Shown here: positions 18,572 to 27,887 of the stretch, one piece after another
How the letters are laid out: the number at the start of each line of letters is the position of its first letter
Position numbering within the stretch: position 1 is the first letter of the stretch
From: an uncultured Pseudanabaenaceae cyanobacterium
GTDB taxonomy: Bacteria > Cyanobacteriota > Cyanobacteriia > PCC-9006 > JAAUQQ01
Reading direction: 5' to 3'
Assembly: GCA_938017515.1 (NCBI GenBank)
Contig: CALIJJ010000139.1
Location: 1-50,364 of the forward strand
Length of the DNA: 50,364 nt
Program-made: the position numbers and the translations under genes
Notes under the pieces: model-generated
The model's input: only the letters and a program-made list of their open reading frames with translations
The model's database searches: none
Told to the model about the DNA's origin: nothing

Positions 18572-19114
18572 ATGAGCAATAGTGGTGATCGCGGGGGCCG
18601 TCGTAAGGGCAATCGCAACCGGGATAACAAAGACTCTGAGTGGCAGGAACGCGTGGTACAAATCCGCCGCGTGACCAAGGTGGTTAAGGGCGGTAAAAAG
18701 CTCAGCTTCCGCGCCATCGTCGTTGTTGGTAACGAGAAGGGTCAGGTCGGTGTTGGTGTGGGTAAAGCCGCAGACGTTGTCGGTGCTGTTCGTAAGGGCG
18801 TTGCCGATGGCAAGAAGCACCTTGTGACCGTTCCCCTAACGCGCTCCAACTCCATTCCGCAGCCAACGGTTGGCATTAGCGGAGCGGCCCGAGTCATGAT
18901 GCGTCCCGCAGCGCCTGGTACCGGTGTAATTGCCGGTGGTGCCGTTCGGACCGTGCTTGAACTTTCAGGCATTAAGAACATTCTGGCCAAGCAGTTGGGG
19001 TCTGACAATCAGCTCAACAATGCTCGGGCAACGTTGAATGCCTTAGAAGGGTTGCGCACGCTGAAAGATGTCGCCAAAGAGCGCGGCATTCCGGTCGAGC
19101 AACTATACGGCTAA
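18572..19114 (+). CDS. rpsE: 30S ribosomal protein S5
   Basis: uS5 acts in decoding accuracy and lines the mRNA entry channel. The 180-residue protein includes [20 protein letters not shown], the S5 domain [20 protein letters not shown], and [19 protein letters not shown]. rpmD (L30), which follows rpsE in E. coli, is absent, as in cyanobacteria generally. Confidence 0.98.
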   Translation: MSNSGDRGGRRKGNRNRDNKDSEWQERVVQIRRVTKVVKGGKKLSFRAIVVVGNEKGQVGVGVGKAADVVGAVRKGVADGKKHLVTVPLTRSNSIPQPTVGISGAARVMMRPAAPGTGVIAGGAVRTVLELSGIKNILAKQLGSDNQLNNARATLNALEGLRTLKDVAKERGIPVEQLYG

Positions 19115-19192
19115 ATTCGTCGTGGTCCTGTTTTCCTAAAACAATGACGACGAAAGGTTTTGCGAAGGACCCATGCAGAGAGGTAAGACAAC

Positions 19193-19672
19193 ATGAGAAT
19201 TGAAGATGTAGGCCCCAAGGCTGGGTCGCAAAAGCGTCGGCGGCGCATTGGCCGTGGCATCTCTGCTGGACAGGGTGCCAGTGGTGGTTTTGGTATGCGT
19301 GGTCAGAAGTCCCGTTCGGGTCGTCCGACTCGTCCTGGCTTCGAGGGTGGCCAACTGCCCTTGTATCGCCGCCTGCCCAAGCTGAAGCACTTTACTGTCA
19401 TTAATCGCAAGGAATACACTGTGATTAATGTCAGTAAATTAGCTGAGCTTGATGCCAAGAGCCAGGTGACGCTGGAATCCCTGATGGAAGCTGGCATTGT
19501 CACAAGCAATGACGGTCCTCTTAAGATTTTGGGTGATGGGGAGCTGAGTGTTGCGCTGGATGTCCATGCTGCAGCATTCACGGCTTCTGCCAAAACCAAG
19601 ATTGAAGCGGCAGGTGGCACGGCCACCGTCGTCACTAGGGCTGCTGCGAGTGATGCTGAAGCGGCTGAGTAG
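19193..19672 (+). CDS. rplO: 50S ribosomal protein L15
   Basis: uL15 is a late-assembly 50S protein. The 159-residue product has the Gly/Arg-rich N-terminus ([20 protein letters not shown]) and [15 protein letters not shown], both typical. The C-terminus carries an Ala/Glu tail. It precedes secY by 37 bp, the order seen in nearly all bacteria. Confidence 0.98.
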   Translation: MRIEDVGPKAGSQKRRRRIGRGISAGQGASGGFGMRGQKSRSGRPTRPGFEGGQLPLYRRLPKLKHFTVINRKEYTVINVSKLAELDAKSQVTLESLMEAGIVTSNDGPLKILGDGELSVALDVHAAAFTASAKTKIEAAGGTATVVTRAAASDAEAAE

Positions 19673-19709
19673 AGTTAACTAACGCAAGCGAACGGGGAAG
19701 CAACCGCCT

Positions 19710-21026
19710 ATGGTTATCGGTCGAGGAAAAAATCCCTCCGCACAGGAAACATTCATGCAGATGGCGCAGGCTTCGGGCCTGCGCGGGCGGGTGCTAGTCA
19801 CCATTGGCTTGCTGCTCTTGGCCCGCATTGGTATTGCCATTCCTTTACCTGGAATCAATCGTGCTGCCTTCTCTGCTGCTCTCCAGGACAATACAGGCCT
19901 GGGGGGGGTTTTGGGCTTCCTAGATATTTTCTCTGGGGGTGGCCTTTCGGCACTCGGGGTGTTTGCTCTGGGAATTTTGCCGTTTATTAACGCGTCTATT
20001 ATTCTCCAGCTTTTGACTGCAGCGCTTCCCTCTTTGGAAGATCTTCAGAAAAATGAAGGAGAAGCAGGGCGCCGAAAGATTTCTCAAATCACGCGCTATG
20101 TGGCGTTGGGCTGGGGAGCATTGCAAGGGTCGGCGATCGCCATCTGGGTCAACACCTTTGCCTATGATCCCGGTACCTTCTTCATCATCAAGACCGTGGT
20201 GGCACTGTCTGCTGGCTCCATGTTCGTCATGTGGTTGGGGGAGATCATCACAGAGCGAGGCATCGGCAATGGTGCTTCACTGCTGATTTTCGTCAATATT
20301 GTGGCAACCCTGCCTCGCTCCCTAGGCAACACCATTCAATTGGCACAGTCGGATCAAAACGCCGTGGGTGGCATTGTCATTCTGGGTCTTGTGTTCCTGG
20401 TGACGATTGTCGGCATTGTCTTTGTCCAGGAAGGAACTCGGCGCATTCCCATTGTGTCTGCCCGTCGCCAGGTGGGTCGTCGCATGATGGCTGAGAAGAG
20501 CAGTTATCTGCCGCTGCGCCTGAATCAAGGCGGTGTGATGCCGATTATTTTCGCATCCACTGTTTTGATTCTGCCTTCGTTCATTGCAAATGCTGCCCAG
20601 AATGAGACGGTCTCCCGTATTTCCTCATATTTGCAGCCCAATGGCCCAACACCTTGGGCCTATGCAATGTTCTATCTGACGCTGATCTTGTTCTTCAGCT
20701 ATTTCTACGCTTCGCTGATTGTGAATCCTGTAGACATGGCTCAGAACCTGAAGAAGATGGGATCGAGTATCCCTGGTATTCGTCCAGGGCGAGCAACAAG
20801 CGAATACGTTGGCAAGGTTCTGAATCGGCTAACCCTATTGGGTGCAGTCTTCTTAGGTTTGGTGGCAATTGTCCCCACTGCCGTTGAGGGCGCTACTCGG
20901 GTGAGGACGTTCCAAGGCTTCGGCGCAACGTCGCTTCTGATTCTGGTTGGTGTTGCCATTGACACCTCTCGTCAAGTTCAGACCTACGTCATTTCGCAGC
21001 GTTATGAAGGGATGGTGAAACAGTAG
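19710..21026 (+). CDS. secY: SecY preprotein translocase channel subunit
   Basis: SecY is the ten-helix pore of the Sec translocon in the plasma and thylakoid membranes. The 438-residue protein shows the expected hydrophobic helices and the signatures [20 protein letters not shown] (start of TM2b region) and the cytoplasmic loop [19 protein letters not shown]. The N-terminus ([19 protein letters not shown]) matches cyanobacterial SecY. The stop codon overlaps the adk GTG by one base. Confidence 0.98.
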   Translation: MVIGRGKNPSAQETFMQMAQASGLRGRVLVTIGLLLLARIGIAIPLPGINRAAFSAALQDNTGLGGVLGFLDIFSGGGLSALGVFALGILPFINASIILQLLTAALPSLEDLQKNEGEAGRRKISQITRYVALGWGALQGSAIAIWVNTFAYDPGTFFIIKTVVALSAGSMFVMWLGEIITERGIGNGASLLIFVNIVATLPRSLGNTIQLAQSDQNAVGGIVILGLVFLVTIVGIVFVQEGTRRIPIVSARRQVGRRMMAEKSSYLPLRLNQGGVMPIIFASTVLILPSFIANAAQNETVSRISSYLQPNGPTPWAYAMFYLTLILFFSYFYASLIVNPVDMAQNLKKMGSSIPGIRPGRATSEYVGKVLNRLTLLGAVFLGLVAIVPTAVEGATRVRTFQGFGATSLLILVGVAIDTSRQVQTYVISQRYEGMVKQ

Positions 21027-21577
21027 TGAAACGGTTGATTTTTCTTGGCCCTCCGGGTGCGGGCAAAGGCACTCAAGCATCAGTTGTTGCTAAAGGCGGC
21101 GATATCGCTCATATCTCGACTGGAGATATTCTGCGTGCCGCTGTTGCATCTCAAACCGAGTTAGGCAAGCAGGCTGATGCTTTCATGTCCCGTGGCGACC
21201 TTGTACCCGATGAACTGGTGCTCGGATTGGTCAAGGAACGACTCCAGCAGCCTGATGCCCAGAAAGGCTGGATTTTGGACGGTTTCCCCCGTAACGCTGC
21301 CCAGGCCGAGGCCCTTGACCAGTTGCTCCAGGGCATTGGCCAAAGTCCTGATTTTGCGGTCAACTTTGATGTCCCTGATGAGGTTCTGGTGCAGCGCTTG
21401 CTGTCCCGGGGCCGTAAAGATGACACGGAGGAAGTCATTCGTCACCGTTTGACGGTCTATCGCGAAAAGACGGCTCCACTGATCGATTTTTATCAGTCTC
21501 GCCAGAAACTGGTTTCGGTTGATGGCAATGCTGATGTCGAGCAGGTTAACCAGCATCTCACGTCGTTGATTTCCTAG
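21026..21577 (+). CDS. adk: adenylate kinase
   Basis: Adk interconverts ATP, AMP and ADP. The 183-residue protein has the P-loop [10 protein letters not shown] near the N-terminus, the AMP-binding [23 protein letters not shown], and the lid arginines in [18 protein letters not shown]. It is the short, zinc-free lid type usual for cyanobacteria. The start is GTG within TAGTG, a one-base overlap with secY, so translational coupling is likely. Confidence 0.97.
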   Translation: MKRLIFLGPPGAGKGTQASVVAKGGDIAHISTGDILRAAVASQTELGKQADAFMSRGDLVPDELVLGLVKERLQQPDAQKGWILDGFPRNAAQAEALDQLLQGIGQSPDFAVNFDVPDEVLVQRLLSRGRKDDTEEVIRHRLTVYREKTAPLIDFYQSRQKLVSVDGNADVEQVNQHLTSLIS

Positions 21578-21682
21578 GGGCGATTGCTTGCGGTTTGCGA
21601 CGTCGAAGGCAGGGCTGTTTTTTCAGTTCTTACCTACCCTAGGAAAAGTGCGTACTGAGTTTTATCAAGGAGTTCAATCGGT

Positions 21683-21907
21683 TTGTCTAAGCAAGATCTA
21701 ATCGAAATGGAAGGGACGGTGACGGAATCATTGCCGAACGCAATGTTCCGCGTCGATCTCGACAATGGCTTTAACGTTCTTGCTCATATTTCGGGCAAGA
21801 TTCGCCGCAACTACATCAAAATTTTGCCGGGCGATCGCGTCAAAGTTGAACTCACCCCTTACGACCTCAGCAAGGGTCGTATTACCTATCGATTGCGCAA
21901 GAAGTAA
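21683..21907 (+). CDS. infA: translation initiation factor IF-1
   Basis: IF-1 is an S1-type OB-fold factor that blocks the A site during initiation. The 74-residue protein starts [20 protein letters not shown] and ends ITYRLRKK, typical of the family. The start codon is TTG, supported by the protein start and an AAGGAG at about 21667-21672. A rare start may keep its level low. It is 105 bp after adk. Confidence 0.96.
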   Translation: MSKQDLIEMEGTVTESLPNAMFRVDLDNGFNVLAHISGKIRRNYIKILPGDRVKVELTPYDLSKGRITYRLRKK

Positions 21908-21935
21908 AGGCTCACTTTACGGATTGGAGCAAATG

Positions 21936-21959
21936 GCTAAGGCATCGACCTGCCTTAGC
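21936..21959 (+). terminator. stem-loop between infA and rpmJ
   Basis: GCTAAGGCA (21936-21944) and TGCCTTAGC (21951-21959) form a perfect 9-bp stem with a 6-nt loop, followed by AGATTTGTT. The T tract is poor, so it may be an attenuator, a processing site or a weak terminator rather than an operon end. Confidence 0.45.
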
Positions 21960-22016
21960 AGATTTGTTGGGCCATCGTACTGTACACTATTACTTTTGTA
22001 AGGATTGCCAGAAGGC

Positions 22017-22133
22017 ATGAAAGTTAGACCATCGGTTCGAAAAATGTGCGACAAATGCCGTGTCATCCGCCGCCGCGGTCGTGTCATGGTGATCTGTTCT
22101 GTTAACCCGAAGCATAAGCAGCGCCAGGGCTAA
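22017..22133 (+). CDS. rpmJ: 50S ribosomal protein L36
   Basis: This 38-residue gene begins [20 protein letters not shown] and ends KHKQRQG. Zinc ligands are Cys11, Cys14, Cys27 and His33, so it is the zinc-binding (C+) form of bL36. A GAAGG site precedes the ATG by a short gap. Position between infA and rpsM matches other bacteria. It is easily missed because of its size. Confidence 0.97.
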   Translation: MKVRPSVRKMCDKCRVIRRRGRVMVICSVNPKHKQRQG

Positions 22134-22151
22134 TTGATAGAACATTTTGGA

Positions 22152-22186
22152 TTTACCCAGACCTCTGGGTGAAATCTCTGGGTAAA
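22152..22186 (+). promoter_or_regulatory. alternative hairpins upstream of rpsM
   Basis: TTTACCCAGA (22152-22161) can pair with TCTGGGTAAA (22177-22186) in a perfect 10-bp stem. The nearer TCTGGGT (22164-22170) can instead pair with ACCCAGA (22155-22161). The two pairings exclude each other. They lie in the 140-bp rpmJ-rpsM spacer, 88 bp before the rpsM start. Confidence 0.5.
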
Positions 22187-22273
22187 GCCAGAACGACACA
22201 GTTAGCAAGGCATGGGCTTTAGCAAAGCATAGAGTTGGTTAACAGGATTTGATCTAGAGGGAGAGTAGAAAAC

Positions 22274-22654
22274 GTGGCTCGGATTGCAGGAGTAGATTTA
22301 CCTCGTGAGAAGCGAGTTGAAATCGGACTAACTTACATTTACGGCATTGGCCTGACCCGTTCTCAGCAGGTTCTGGCCAAAACTGGTGTCAACCCCGATA
22401 CGCGGGTTCGTGATCTCGCTGATGCCGATGTTGCCGCTCTGCGTGAAGCCGTTGAGAGCGACTATCAGATTGAAGGTGATCTTCGTCGTTGGGAAGCGAT
22501 GAACATCAAGCGCCTTCAGGATATTGGTACCTATCGTGGCCGTCGTCACCGGGCTGGCTTGCCGGTTAGAGGTCAGCGCACGCGCACCAACTCTCGCACC
22601 CGCCGTGGTTCGAAACGCACGGTTGCTGGCAAGAAGAAGGCTCCGAAGAAGTAG
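22274..22654 (+). CDS. rpsM: 30S ribosomal protein S13
   Basis: uS13 sits in the 30S head and contacts P-site tRNA and L5. The 126 residues begin [20 protein letters not shown] and end with the basic tail [19 protein letters not shown]. The start is GTG. It opens the alpha-type part of the cluster; in E. coli this position is the S4 autoregulatory target, but rpsD is not in this window. Confidence 0.98.
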   Translation: MARIAGVDLPREKRVEIGLTYIYGIGLTRSQQVLAKTGVNPDTRVRDLADADVAALREAVESDYQIEGDLRRWEAMNIKRLQDIGTYRGRRHRAGLPVRGQRTRTNSRTRRGSKRTVAGKKKAPKK

Positions 22655-22759
22655 GGGACCTGATTCGACTCGGTCTCAGTCGTGGGATTGGGAGCCGAAC
22701 AAAATTTTCAGCAAATTGTCCACATTTTTACTCGATATCTTTAGATTGGATTAGGTCCT

Positions 22760-23152
22760 ATGGCGAAGCCAACTCGTAGATCAGGCGGCAAGAAGTCGAA
22801 GCGCAATGTCCCGAATGGCGTTGCCCACATCCGCTCGACGTTCAACAACACGATTATTTCGATTACTGACCCCATTGGTGAGGTCGTTTCTTGGGCCTCT
22901 GCGGGCTCTAGCGGCTTCAAAGGAGCCAAAAAAGGAACTCCCTTTGCGGCCCAGACCGCCGCTGAAAGCGCGGGACGCAAAGCCATGGATCAAGGCATGC
23001 GCCAAATCGAAGTTATGGTCAGTGGCCCTGGCTCGGGTCGTGAGACCGCCATCCGTGCGCTCCAGGGCGCTGGCTTAGAAATTACGCTAATTCGTGACGT
23101 AACGCCGATTCCTCACAACGGCTGTCGCCCTCCCAAGCGTCGTCGCGTTTAA
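22760..23152 (+). CDS. rpsK: 30S ribosomal protein S11
   Basis: uS11 is a platform protein near the E site. The 130-residue product has [19 protein letters not shown] and the C-terminal [17 protein letters not shown], which includes the Asn-Gly of the site that isomerises in many homologues. It lies 105 bp after rpsM and 41 bp before rpoA. Confidence 0.98.
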   Translation: MAKPTRRSGGKKSKRNVPNGVAHIRSTFNNTIISITDPIGEVVSWASAGSSGFKGAKKGTPFAAQTAAESAGRKAMDQGMRQIEVMVSGPGSGRETAIRALQGAGLEITLIRDVTPIPHNGCRPPKRRRV

Positions 23153-23193
23153 CGCATTTTGTATACGAGAGACAAGCATCGGGAGGTGGAATG

Positions 23194-24126
23194 ATGGCAT
23201 TTCAAGTTGAGTGCATAAGCACAACGACAGGTAAAGACCAGAGTCAATGCGGCAAGTTCGTCATTGACGCCCTGCGTCGAGGACAAGGAACAACGGTTGG
23301 TAATGCCCTACGCCGGGTTCTTTTAGCGAATTTGAGTGGAACTGCTGTGACGGCGGTTCGTATTGCAGGCGTGAGCCATGAGTTTGCGACGATCGCAGGC
23401 GTTCGTGAGGATGTCCTCGATATTCTTTTGAACGTCAAGCAGATCGTGCTTCGCTCTCACGCGGAGCAGCCTCAAATTGGTCGTCTTCACGTGCAGGGTC
23501 CTGCGATGGTGACGGCGGGCCATATTGATGTGAATCCCGAAGTTGAAATCATCAACCCCAATCAGTACATCGCGACGATTGCGGCGGGTGCGACTCTCGA
23601 GATGGAATTTCGCATCGAAAATGGCGAAGGCTATCGCACCTTTGAGCGTGGGCAACAAGAATCAACGGCTGTGGACTTCCTACAGCTTGATGCTGTTTAT
23701 ATGCCTGTCACGAAGGTCAATTACAGCGTTGAATCTACCCGCTCTCTGGACAACATTGAGCAAGACCGCTTGCACATTGAAATCTGGTCAAACGGTAGTC
23801 TCACTCCCCAAGAATCTCTGAGCCAAGCTTCTAGTATTCTTGTGGATCTCTTCAATCCACTACGGGAAATCAACTTTGATGCCCCTGGCGAAGAGGAGCC
23901 CCAGGAGCGACCCGAGAGCCAGGTGCCGATCGAAGAGCTTCAGCTCTCTGTGCGGGCTTACAACTGTCTCAAGCGGGCGCAAATCAACTCCGTCGCAGAC
24001 TTGCTGGATTACTCCCAGGAAGACTTGCTGGAGATCAAAAACTTTGGCCAAAAGTCTGCTGAAGAGGTCGTCGAGGCCCTTCAGGAGCGACTTGGGATTA
24101 CACTGCCCCAGTCTAAGCACGGCTAA
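23194..24126 (+). CDS. rpoA: RNA polymerase alpha subunit
   Basis: The alpha subunit dimerises to nucleate RNA polymerase assembly, and its C-terminal domain contacts UP elements and activators. The N-terminal domain includes GQGTTVGNALRRVLLANLSG. The C-terminal domain ends with the helix-hairpin-helix stretch DLLEIKNFGQKSAEEVVEAL. Two ATG codons lie together at 23191 and 23194; I prefer 23194 because GGGAGG is then about 7 nt away and the family starts MA-F/Q. The product has 310 residues, the normal size. Confidence 0.98.
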   Translation: MAFQVECISTTTGKDQSQCGKFVIDALRRGQGTTVGNALRRVLLANLSGTAVTAVRIAGVSHEFATIAGVREDVLDILLNVKQIVLRSHAEQPQIGRLHVQGPAMVTAGHIDVNPEVEIINPNQYIATIAAGATLEMEFRIENGEGYRTFERGQQESTAVDFLQLDAVYMPVTKVNYSVESTRSLDNIEQDRLHIEIWSNGSLTPQESLSQASSILVDLFNPLREINFDAPGEEEPQERPESQVPIEELQLSVRAYNCLKRAQINSVADLLDYSQEDLLEIKNFGQKSAEEVVEALQERLGITLPQSKHG

Positions 24127-24211
24127 TCGTCGTTGTTGGCGTGGGGTCGGCGGCTTGCACGCATTCCACGCCTAAATCCATTCACTTGATTAACATCATC
24201 CCTTAAGACAA

Positions 24212-24562
24212 ATGCGCCATCGTTGCCGTGTACCGGAATTAGGTCGCCCTGCTGACCAACGAAAAGCCTTGCTGCGAGCACTCGCTACTGAGCTATTGCG
24301 CAATGGCCAAATCAAAACGACCAAGACCCGCGCCAAAGCGGTTCGTAAGGAAGTTGAGGGCATTATCACCCTCGCCAAAGACGGTAGTCTGGCGTCCCGT
24401 CGTCGCGCGCTGGGCTATATCTATGATAAGGCCCTTGTCCATGCCATTTTTGAGCAAGCTCAGGAGCGCTATGGCTCTCGCAATGGTGGCTACACTCGCA
24501 TCATGCGTACAGTTTCTCGCCGTGGTGATAACTCCGATATGGCCATTATTGAGCTGGTTTAG
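24212..24562 (+). CDS. rplQ: 50S ribosomal protein L17
   Basis: bL17 is a 50S protein near the tunnel exit region. The 116 residues start [20 protein letters not shown] and contain [20 protein letters not shown] and [20 protein letters not shown]. Its place directly after rpoA is conserved across bacteria. Confidence 0.98.
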   Translation: MRHRCRVPELGRPADQRKALLRALATELLRNGQIKTTKTRAKAVRKEVEGIITLAKDGSLASRRRALGYIYDKALVHAIFEQAQERYGSRNGGYTRIMRTVSRRGDNSDMAIIELV

Positions 24563-24603
24563 AACCGCTTGATACGTTTGGCTCGGCTTATGGCATTGGG
24601 GTG

Positions 24604-25452
24604 ATGACCAATTCAAAACAGCGAGTTGCCTTGGTGATTCAGTATCAAGGTGCTCGTTTTTTCGGCTGGCAACGGCAATCCCAAGGCCGAACGGTGCAAG
24701 GGGAGGTGGAGGCGCTCATTGCTTCCATCGTTGACTCTCCCGTCACCCTTCATTGTGCTGGCCGCACCGATAGTGGTGTCCATGCTGCAGCCCAGGTGGC
24801 TCATTTTGAGGTGGTCAGTCCGATTCCTCCAGAGCGATGGATGGGAGTCCTAAACACGCGTCTTCCAGACGATATAATCGTTAGGGCTTCAGCGGCGGTT
24901 TCTGAAGATTGGCATGCCCGATTTTCTGCCTCTTGGCGACGTTACCGCTACACCATTTATACTGACCGACGCCCCAATCTCTTTTTGCGCCCGTTTGTTT
25001 GGCATTATTACCGCGCACCGCTGGACGAAAGAAGGATGTTGGCTGCCCTGACACCACTCCTAGGCACCCACCATCTTTCTGCCCTTGAGCGATCGCGCTC
25101 TGCCCGCCCCCATTCTTGGGTTGATGTGCAGGATGTCCTATGCCGACGTCGCGGTCCGTTCGTTGAGATTGAGGTCCAAGCCAGCGGATTTCTCTACGGC
25201 ATGATGCGATTGCTTGTGGGGATGCTGGTTCAGGTTGGTGAGGGTTCTCGAACCGTTGAAGAATTCACCGAGATTTGGCGTAACGAACGCCGCGACCTCG
25301 TGAAGCATTCTGCCCCGGCCCAAGGGCTTTGCCTTTTGCGAGTGGGTTATCCGGATTGCCCTTTTCCAAGGGATGCATGGTACAACACTCAACCGCTATT
25401 TCTATTCGAAGATTCAGAACATGAACAAAACCCACATTCCACCCGTCGCTGA
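24604..25452 (+). CDS. truA: tRNA pseudouridine(38-40) synthase TruA
   Basis: TruA isomerises uridines 38-40 in the anticodon arm of tRNAs. The catalytic aspartate is in [37 protein letters not shown] and [18 protein letters not shown] are also family signatures. The ATG at 24604 directly follows an in-frame GTG at 24601; either could be used. The 3' end extends 32 nt into rplM, so the two must be co-translated from one mRNA. Confidence 0.96.
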   Translation: MTNSKQRVALVIQYQGARFFGWQRQSQGRTVQGEVEALIASIVDSPVTLHCAGRTDSGVHAAAQVAHFEVVSPIPPERWMGVLNTRLPDDIIVRASAAVSEDWHARFSASWRRYRYTIYTDRRPNLFLRPFVWHYYRAPLDERRMLAALTPLLGTHHLSALERSRSARPHSWVDVQDVLCRRRGPFVEIEVQASGFLYGMMRLLVGMLVQVGEGSRTVEEFTEIWRNERRDLVKHSAPAQGLCLLRVGYPDCPFPRDAWYNTQPLFLFEDSEHEQNPHSTRR

Positions 25453-25873
25453 CATTGAGCGCAAGTGGTATGTCGTTGATGCGGCAGACCAGCGCTTGGG
25501 TCGCTTGACCACTGAAATCGCAACGATCCTACGGGGCAAGAAGAAGCCAACCTTCACCCCACACATGGATACTGGCGATTTTGTCGTTGTGATCAATGCT
25601 GAGAAATTGGTTGTGACAGGCAATAAGGGCGACCAAAAGCTCTATCGCCGTCACTCGGGACGTCCCGGCGGCATGAAGACTGAGACATTCAACAAGCTTC
25701 AAGCTCGCATTCCCGAGCGGATTCTTGAGCAGGCTGTCAAAGGCATGCTGCCTAAGAACGCCCTGGGTCGTCAGCTCTTCCGCAAGCTCAAGGTCTATGC
25801 TGGCCCCGAGCATCCCCATGCGGCTCAGAACCCCGAAACCTTGACCATTCAAACGATTCCAGGAGATAGCTAA
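25421..25873 (+). CDS. rplM: 50S ribosomal protein L13
   Basis: uL13 is an early 50S assembly protein. I start it at the ATG at 25421 (150 residues, [20 protein letters not shown]), since the upstream in-frame residues only read truA in another frame. The family signature VRGMLPKN-type region appears as [20 protein letters not shown]. There is no clear Shine-Dalgarno, and the start lies inside truA, so initiation probably depends on ribosomes terminating at truA. It overlaps rpsI by one base (TAATG). Confidence 0.97.
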   Translation: MNKTHIPPVADIERKWYVVDAADQRLGRLTTEIATILRGKKKPTFTPHMDTGDFVVVINAEKLVVTGNKGDQKLYRRHSGRPGGMKTETFNKLQARIPERILEQAVKGMLPKNALGRQLFRKLKVYAGPEHPHAAQNPETLTIQTIPGDS

Positions 25874-26280
25874 TGGCAGACCAGTCTAACAAGGCCGTCT
25901 ATTGGGGCACCGGTCGCCGCAAAGCTTCTGTGGCTCGTGTTCGTCTCGTTCCCGGCAGCGGTAAGCTCACCATCAACAAGCGTGAAGGTGAGAACTACCT
26001 CCAGTACAACCCCAGCTATCTCAACGCAACCAAGGCTCCCTTGGAAACGCTGGGTCTGGAAGGTGAGTACGATATTTTGGTAAACGTCCATGGCGGTGGC
26101 CTAACAGGCCAGGCCGATGCGATTAAGCTAGGCGTCGCGCGTGCGCTGTGTGAGCTTGATCCTGACAATCGCAAGCCGCTGAAGGTTGAAGGGTATTTGA
26201 CCCGTGACCCCCGCGCTAAGGAACGTAAGAAGTATGGTCTGCGCAAAGCGCGTAAGGCTCCTCAGTTCTCGAAGCGTTAA
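25873..26280 (+). CDS. rpsI: 30S ribosomal protein S9
   Basis: uS9 reaches the P-site tRNA with its C-terminal tail. The 135-residue protein has [20 protein letters not shown] and [20 protein letters not shown]. The extreme C-terminus KAPQFSKR matches the family's ...FSKR end. AGGAG precedes a start that shares one base with the rplM stop. Confidence 0.98.
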   Translation: MADQSNKAVYWGTGRRKASVARVRLVPGSGKLTINKREGENYLQYNPSYLNATKAPLETLGLEGEYDILVNVHGGGLTGQADAIKLGVARALCELDPDNRKPLKVEGYLTRDPRAKERKKYGLRKARKAPQFSKR

Positions 26281-26354
26281 TTTTTTGCGGAGGCGAACAG
26301 CATTTTGCCTCTGCGTTGTTTGGTATTCGGTCGATTTATTGTTTGGAGACGATC

Positions 26355-26597
26355 ATGGCAAAGGAAGGTATCCATCCCGAGTGGTATCCCGAAGCAAAAG
26401 TCTATTGCAATGGCAAAGTTGTAATGACCGTTGGTTCGACGAAGCCCGAGCTTCATGTAGACGTTTGGTCTGGTAACCACCCGTTCTACACTGGCACGCA
26501 AAAGATTATTGACGCCGAGGGTCGTGTTGAGCGCTTCCGTCGTAAGTACGGTATGTTCGATGCGCCCACTGATGGTGGTGGTGACGCAGCGGAATAG
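26355..26597 (+). CDS. rpmE: 50S ribosomal protein L31, zinc-free type
   Basis: bL31 bridges the subunits near the 30S head. From the ATG at 26355 the product has 80 residues (AKEGIHPEWYPEAKVYCNGK). Only one cysteine remains at the first ligand position, and the usual CxxC has become WSGN in VDVWSGNHPFYTG, so it is the non-zinc (C-) form common in cyanobacteria. This contrasts with the zinc-binding L36 in the same cluster. A terminator follows at once. Confidence 0.95.
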   Translation: MAKEGIHPEWYPEAKVYCNGKVVMTVGSTKPELHVDVWSGNHPFYTGTQKIIDAEGRVERFRRKYGMFDAPTDGGGDAAE

Positions 26598-26616
26598 CGA
26601 TTCTTGCCTTGTCCGA

Positions 26617-26665
26617 TTCCGTAGGGCTGTAGCGTATTGCTATGGCTCTACGGAATTTGTGTTTT
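26617..26665 (+). terminator. terminator of the ribosomal cluster
   Basis: A long hairpin (arms 26617-26633 and 26639-26655, three G-T wobbles, 5-nt loop) is followed by TTTGTGTTTT. It lies 19 bp after rpmE and separates the cluster from prfA, which must then have its own promoter in 26666-26784 or depend on read-through. Confidence 0.8.
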
Positions 26666-26784
26666 CTAGGTTGATTAATCTCGATTGATTGATTTTGTTT
26701 GTGGGTTTTGTGGACAATTGGGTCCATGACCGAAAGGTTAATTGGATCCACCCGACGGTTTTTGTTTTCGTTTGAGGTTTGGTG

Positions 26785-27879
26785 ATGGCTGAGTCCTATC
26801 TGATTGACAAGCTTAATTCTGTCGAAGAGACGTTCCACGAACTGACGCGGCAGATGGCGGATCCGGATGTGGCTAGCCAGCCCGGAGAGTTTCAGCGGGT
26901 GGCCAAGGCACGAGCTGCGCTGGAAGAGGTTGTCGCGACCTACGAAAAATGGAAAGCGACCCAGGAAGAATTGGCCGGGGCAAAGCAGGTTCTGAAGGAG
27001 GCTGCTGATGATCTGGAAATGCGGGAAATGGCCCAGATGGAGGTCGATGAGCTGCAGGAGCTGGTGTCTCAGCTAGAGGACCGTCTCCAGGTGTTGTTGC
27101 TTCCTAAGGATCCCAATGATGACAAGAACATCATGTTGGAGATTCGAGCGGGTGCGGGTGGAGATGAAGCGAGTATCTGGGCTGGAGACTTGCTCAATAT
27201 TTATAATCGCTATGCTTCAGAGCAGGGCTGGAAGATTGCGATGATTAGCGAGTCCCGGGGAGATATGGGGGGCTACAGCGAAATCATTTTGGAAGTGAAA
27301 GGGGAGCAGGTCTTCAGTAAGTTGAAATATGAGGCGGGCGTTCATCGGGTGCAGCGGGTTCCCGCGACAGAGTCCGGCGGGCGAGTCCATACATCGACGG
27401 CTACGGTGGCGATCATGCCAGAAGTCGATGAAGTCGAGATCGAAATTGATCCGAAGGAAATTGAGATGAAGACAGCTCGCTCCGGTGGTGCGGGTGGTCA
27501 GAATGTGAACAAGGTGGAGACGGCGGTGGATTTGATCCACAAGCCAACGGGGATTCGAGTGTTTTGTACGGAGGAGCGATCGCAGCTGCAAAACCGCGAG
27601 CGCGCGATGCAAATTCTCCGGGCAAAACTCTACGAAATTAAGCTGGCAGAGCAGCAGGAAAAAGAGCGCTCGAAACGTCTGTCCCAGGTGGGTACGGGCT
27701 CCCGCTCTGAAAAAATCCGCACCTATAATTACAAGGACAATCGGGTAACGGACCACCGTCTGGGCCAAAACTTTCCGTTGAGTGGTGTGTTGGTGGGTGA
27801 GATTGAACCGATTTTGCAGTCCTGCATTACGAAGGATCAGCAGTCGATGTTGGCGGAGCTGGCGTCGGAGCAGAACTAG
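26785..27879 (+). CDS. prfA: peptide chain release factor 1
   Basis: RF1 recognises UAA and UAG and triggers peptidyl-tRNA hydrolysis. The 364-residue protein has the catalytic GGQ in [18 protein letters not shown] and the codon-recognition tripeptide PAT in [18 protein letters not shown], which marks RF1 rather than RF2. The ATG at 26785 is chosen over an upstream TTG. It is downstream of the cluster terminator; the next gene starts 8 bp after its stop. Confidence 0.97.
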   Translation: MAESYLIDKLNSVEETFHELTRQMADPDVASQPGEFQRVAKARAALEEVVATYEKWKATQEELAGAKQVLKEAADDLEMREMAQMEVDELQELVSQLEDRLQVLLLPKDPNDDKNIMLEIRAGAGGDEASIWAGDLLNIYNRYASEQGWKIAMISESRGDMGGYSEIILEVKGEQVFSKLKYEAGVHRVQRVPATESGGRVHTSTATVAIMPEVDEVEIEIDPKEIEMKTARSGGAGGQNVNKVETAVDLIHKPTGIRVFCTEERSQLQNRERAMQILRAKLYEIKLAEQQEKERSKRLSQVGTGSRSEKIRTYNYKDNRVTDHRLGQNFPLSGVLVGEIEPILQSCITKDQQSMLAELASEQN

Positions 27880-27887
27880 GTCGCATT

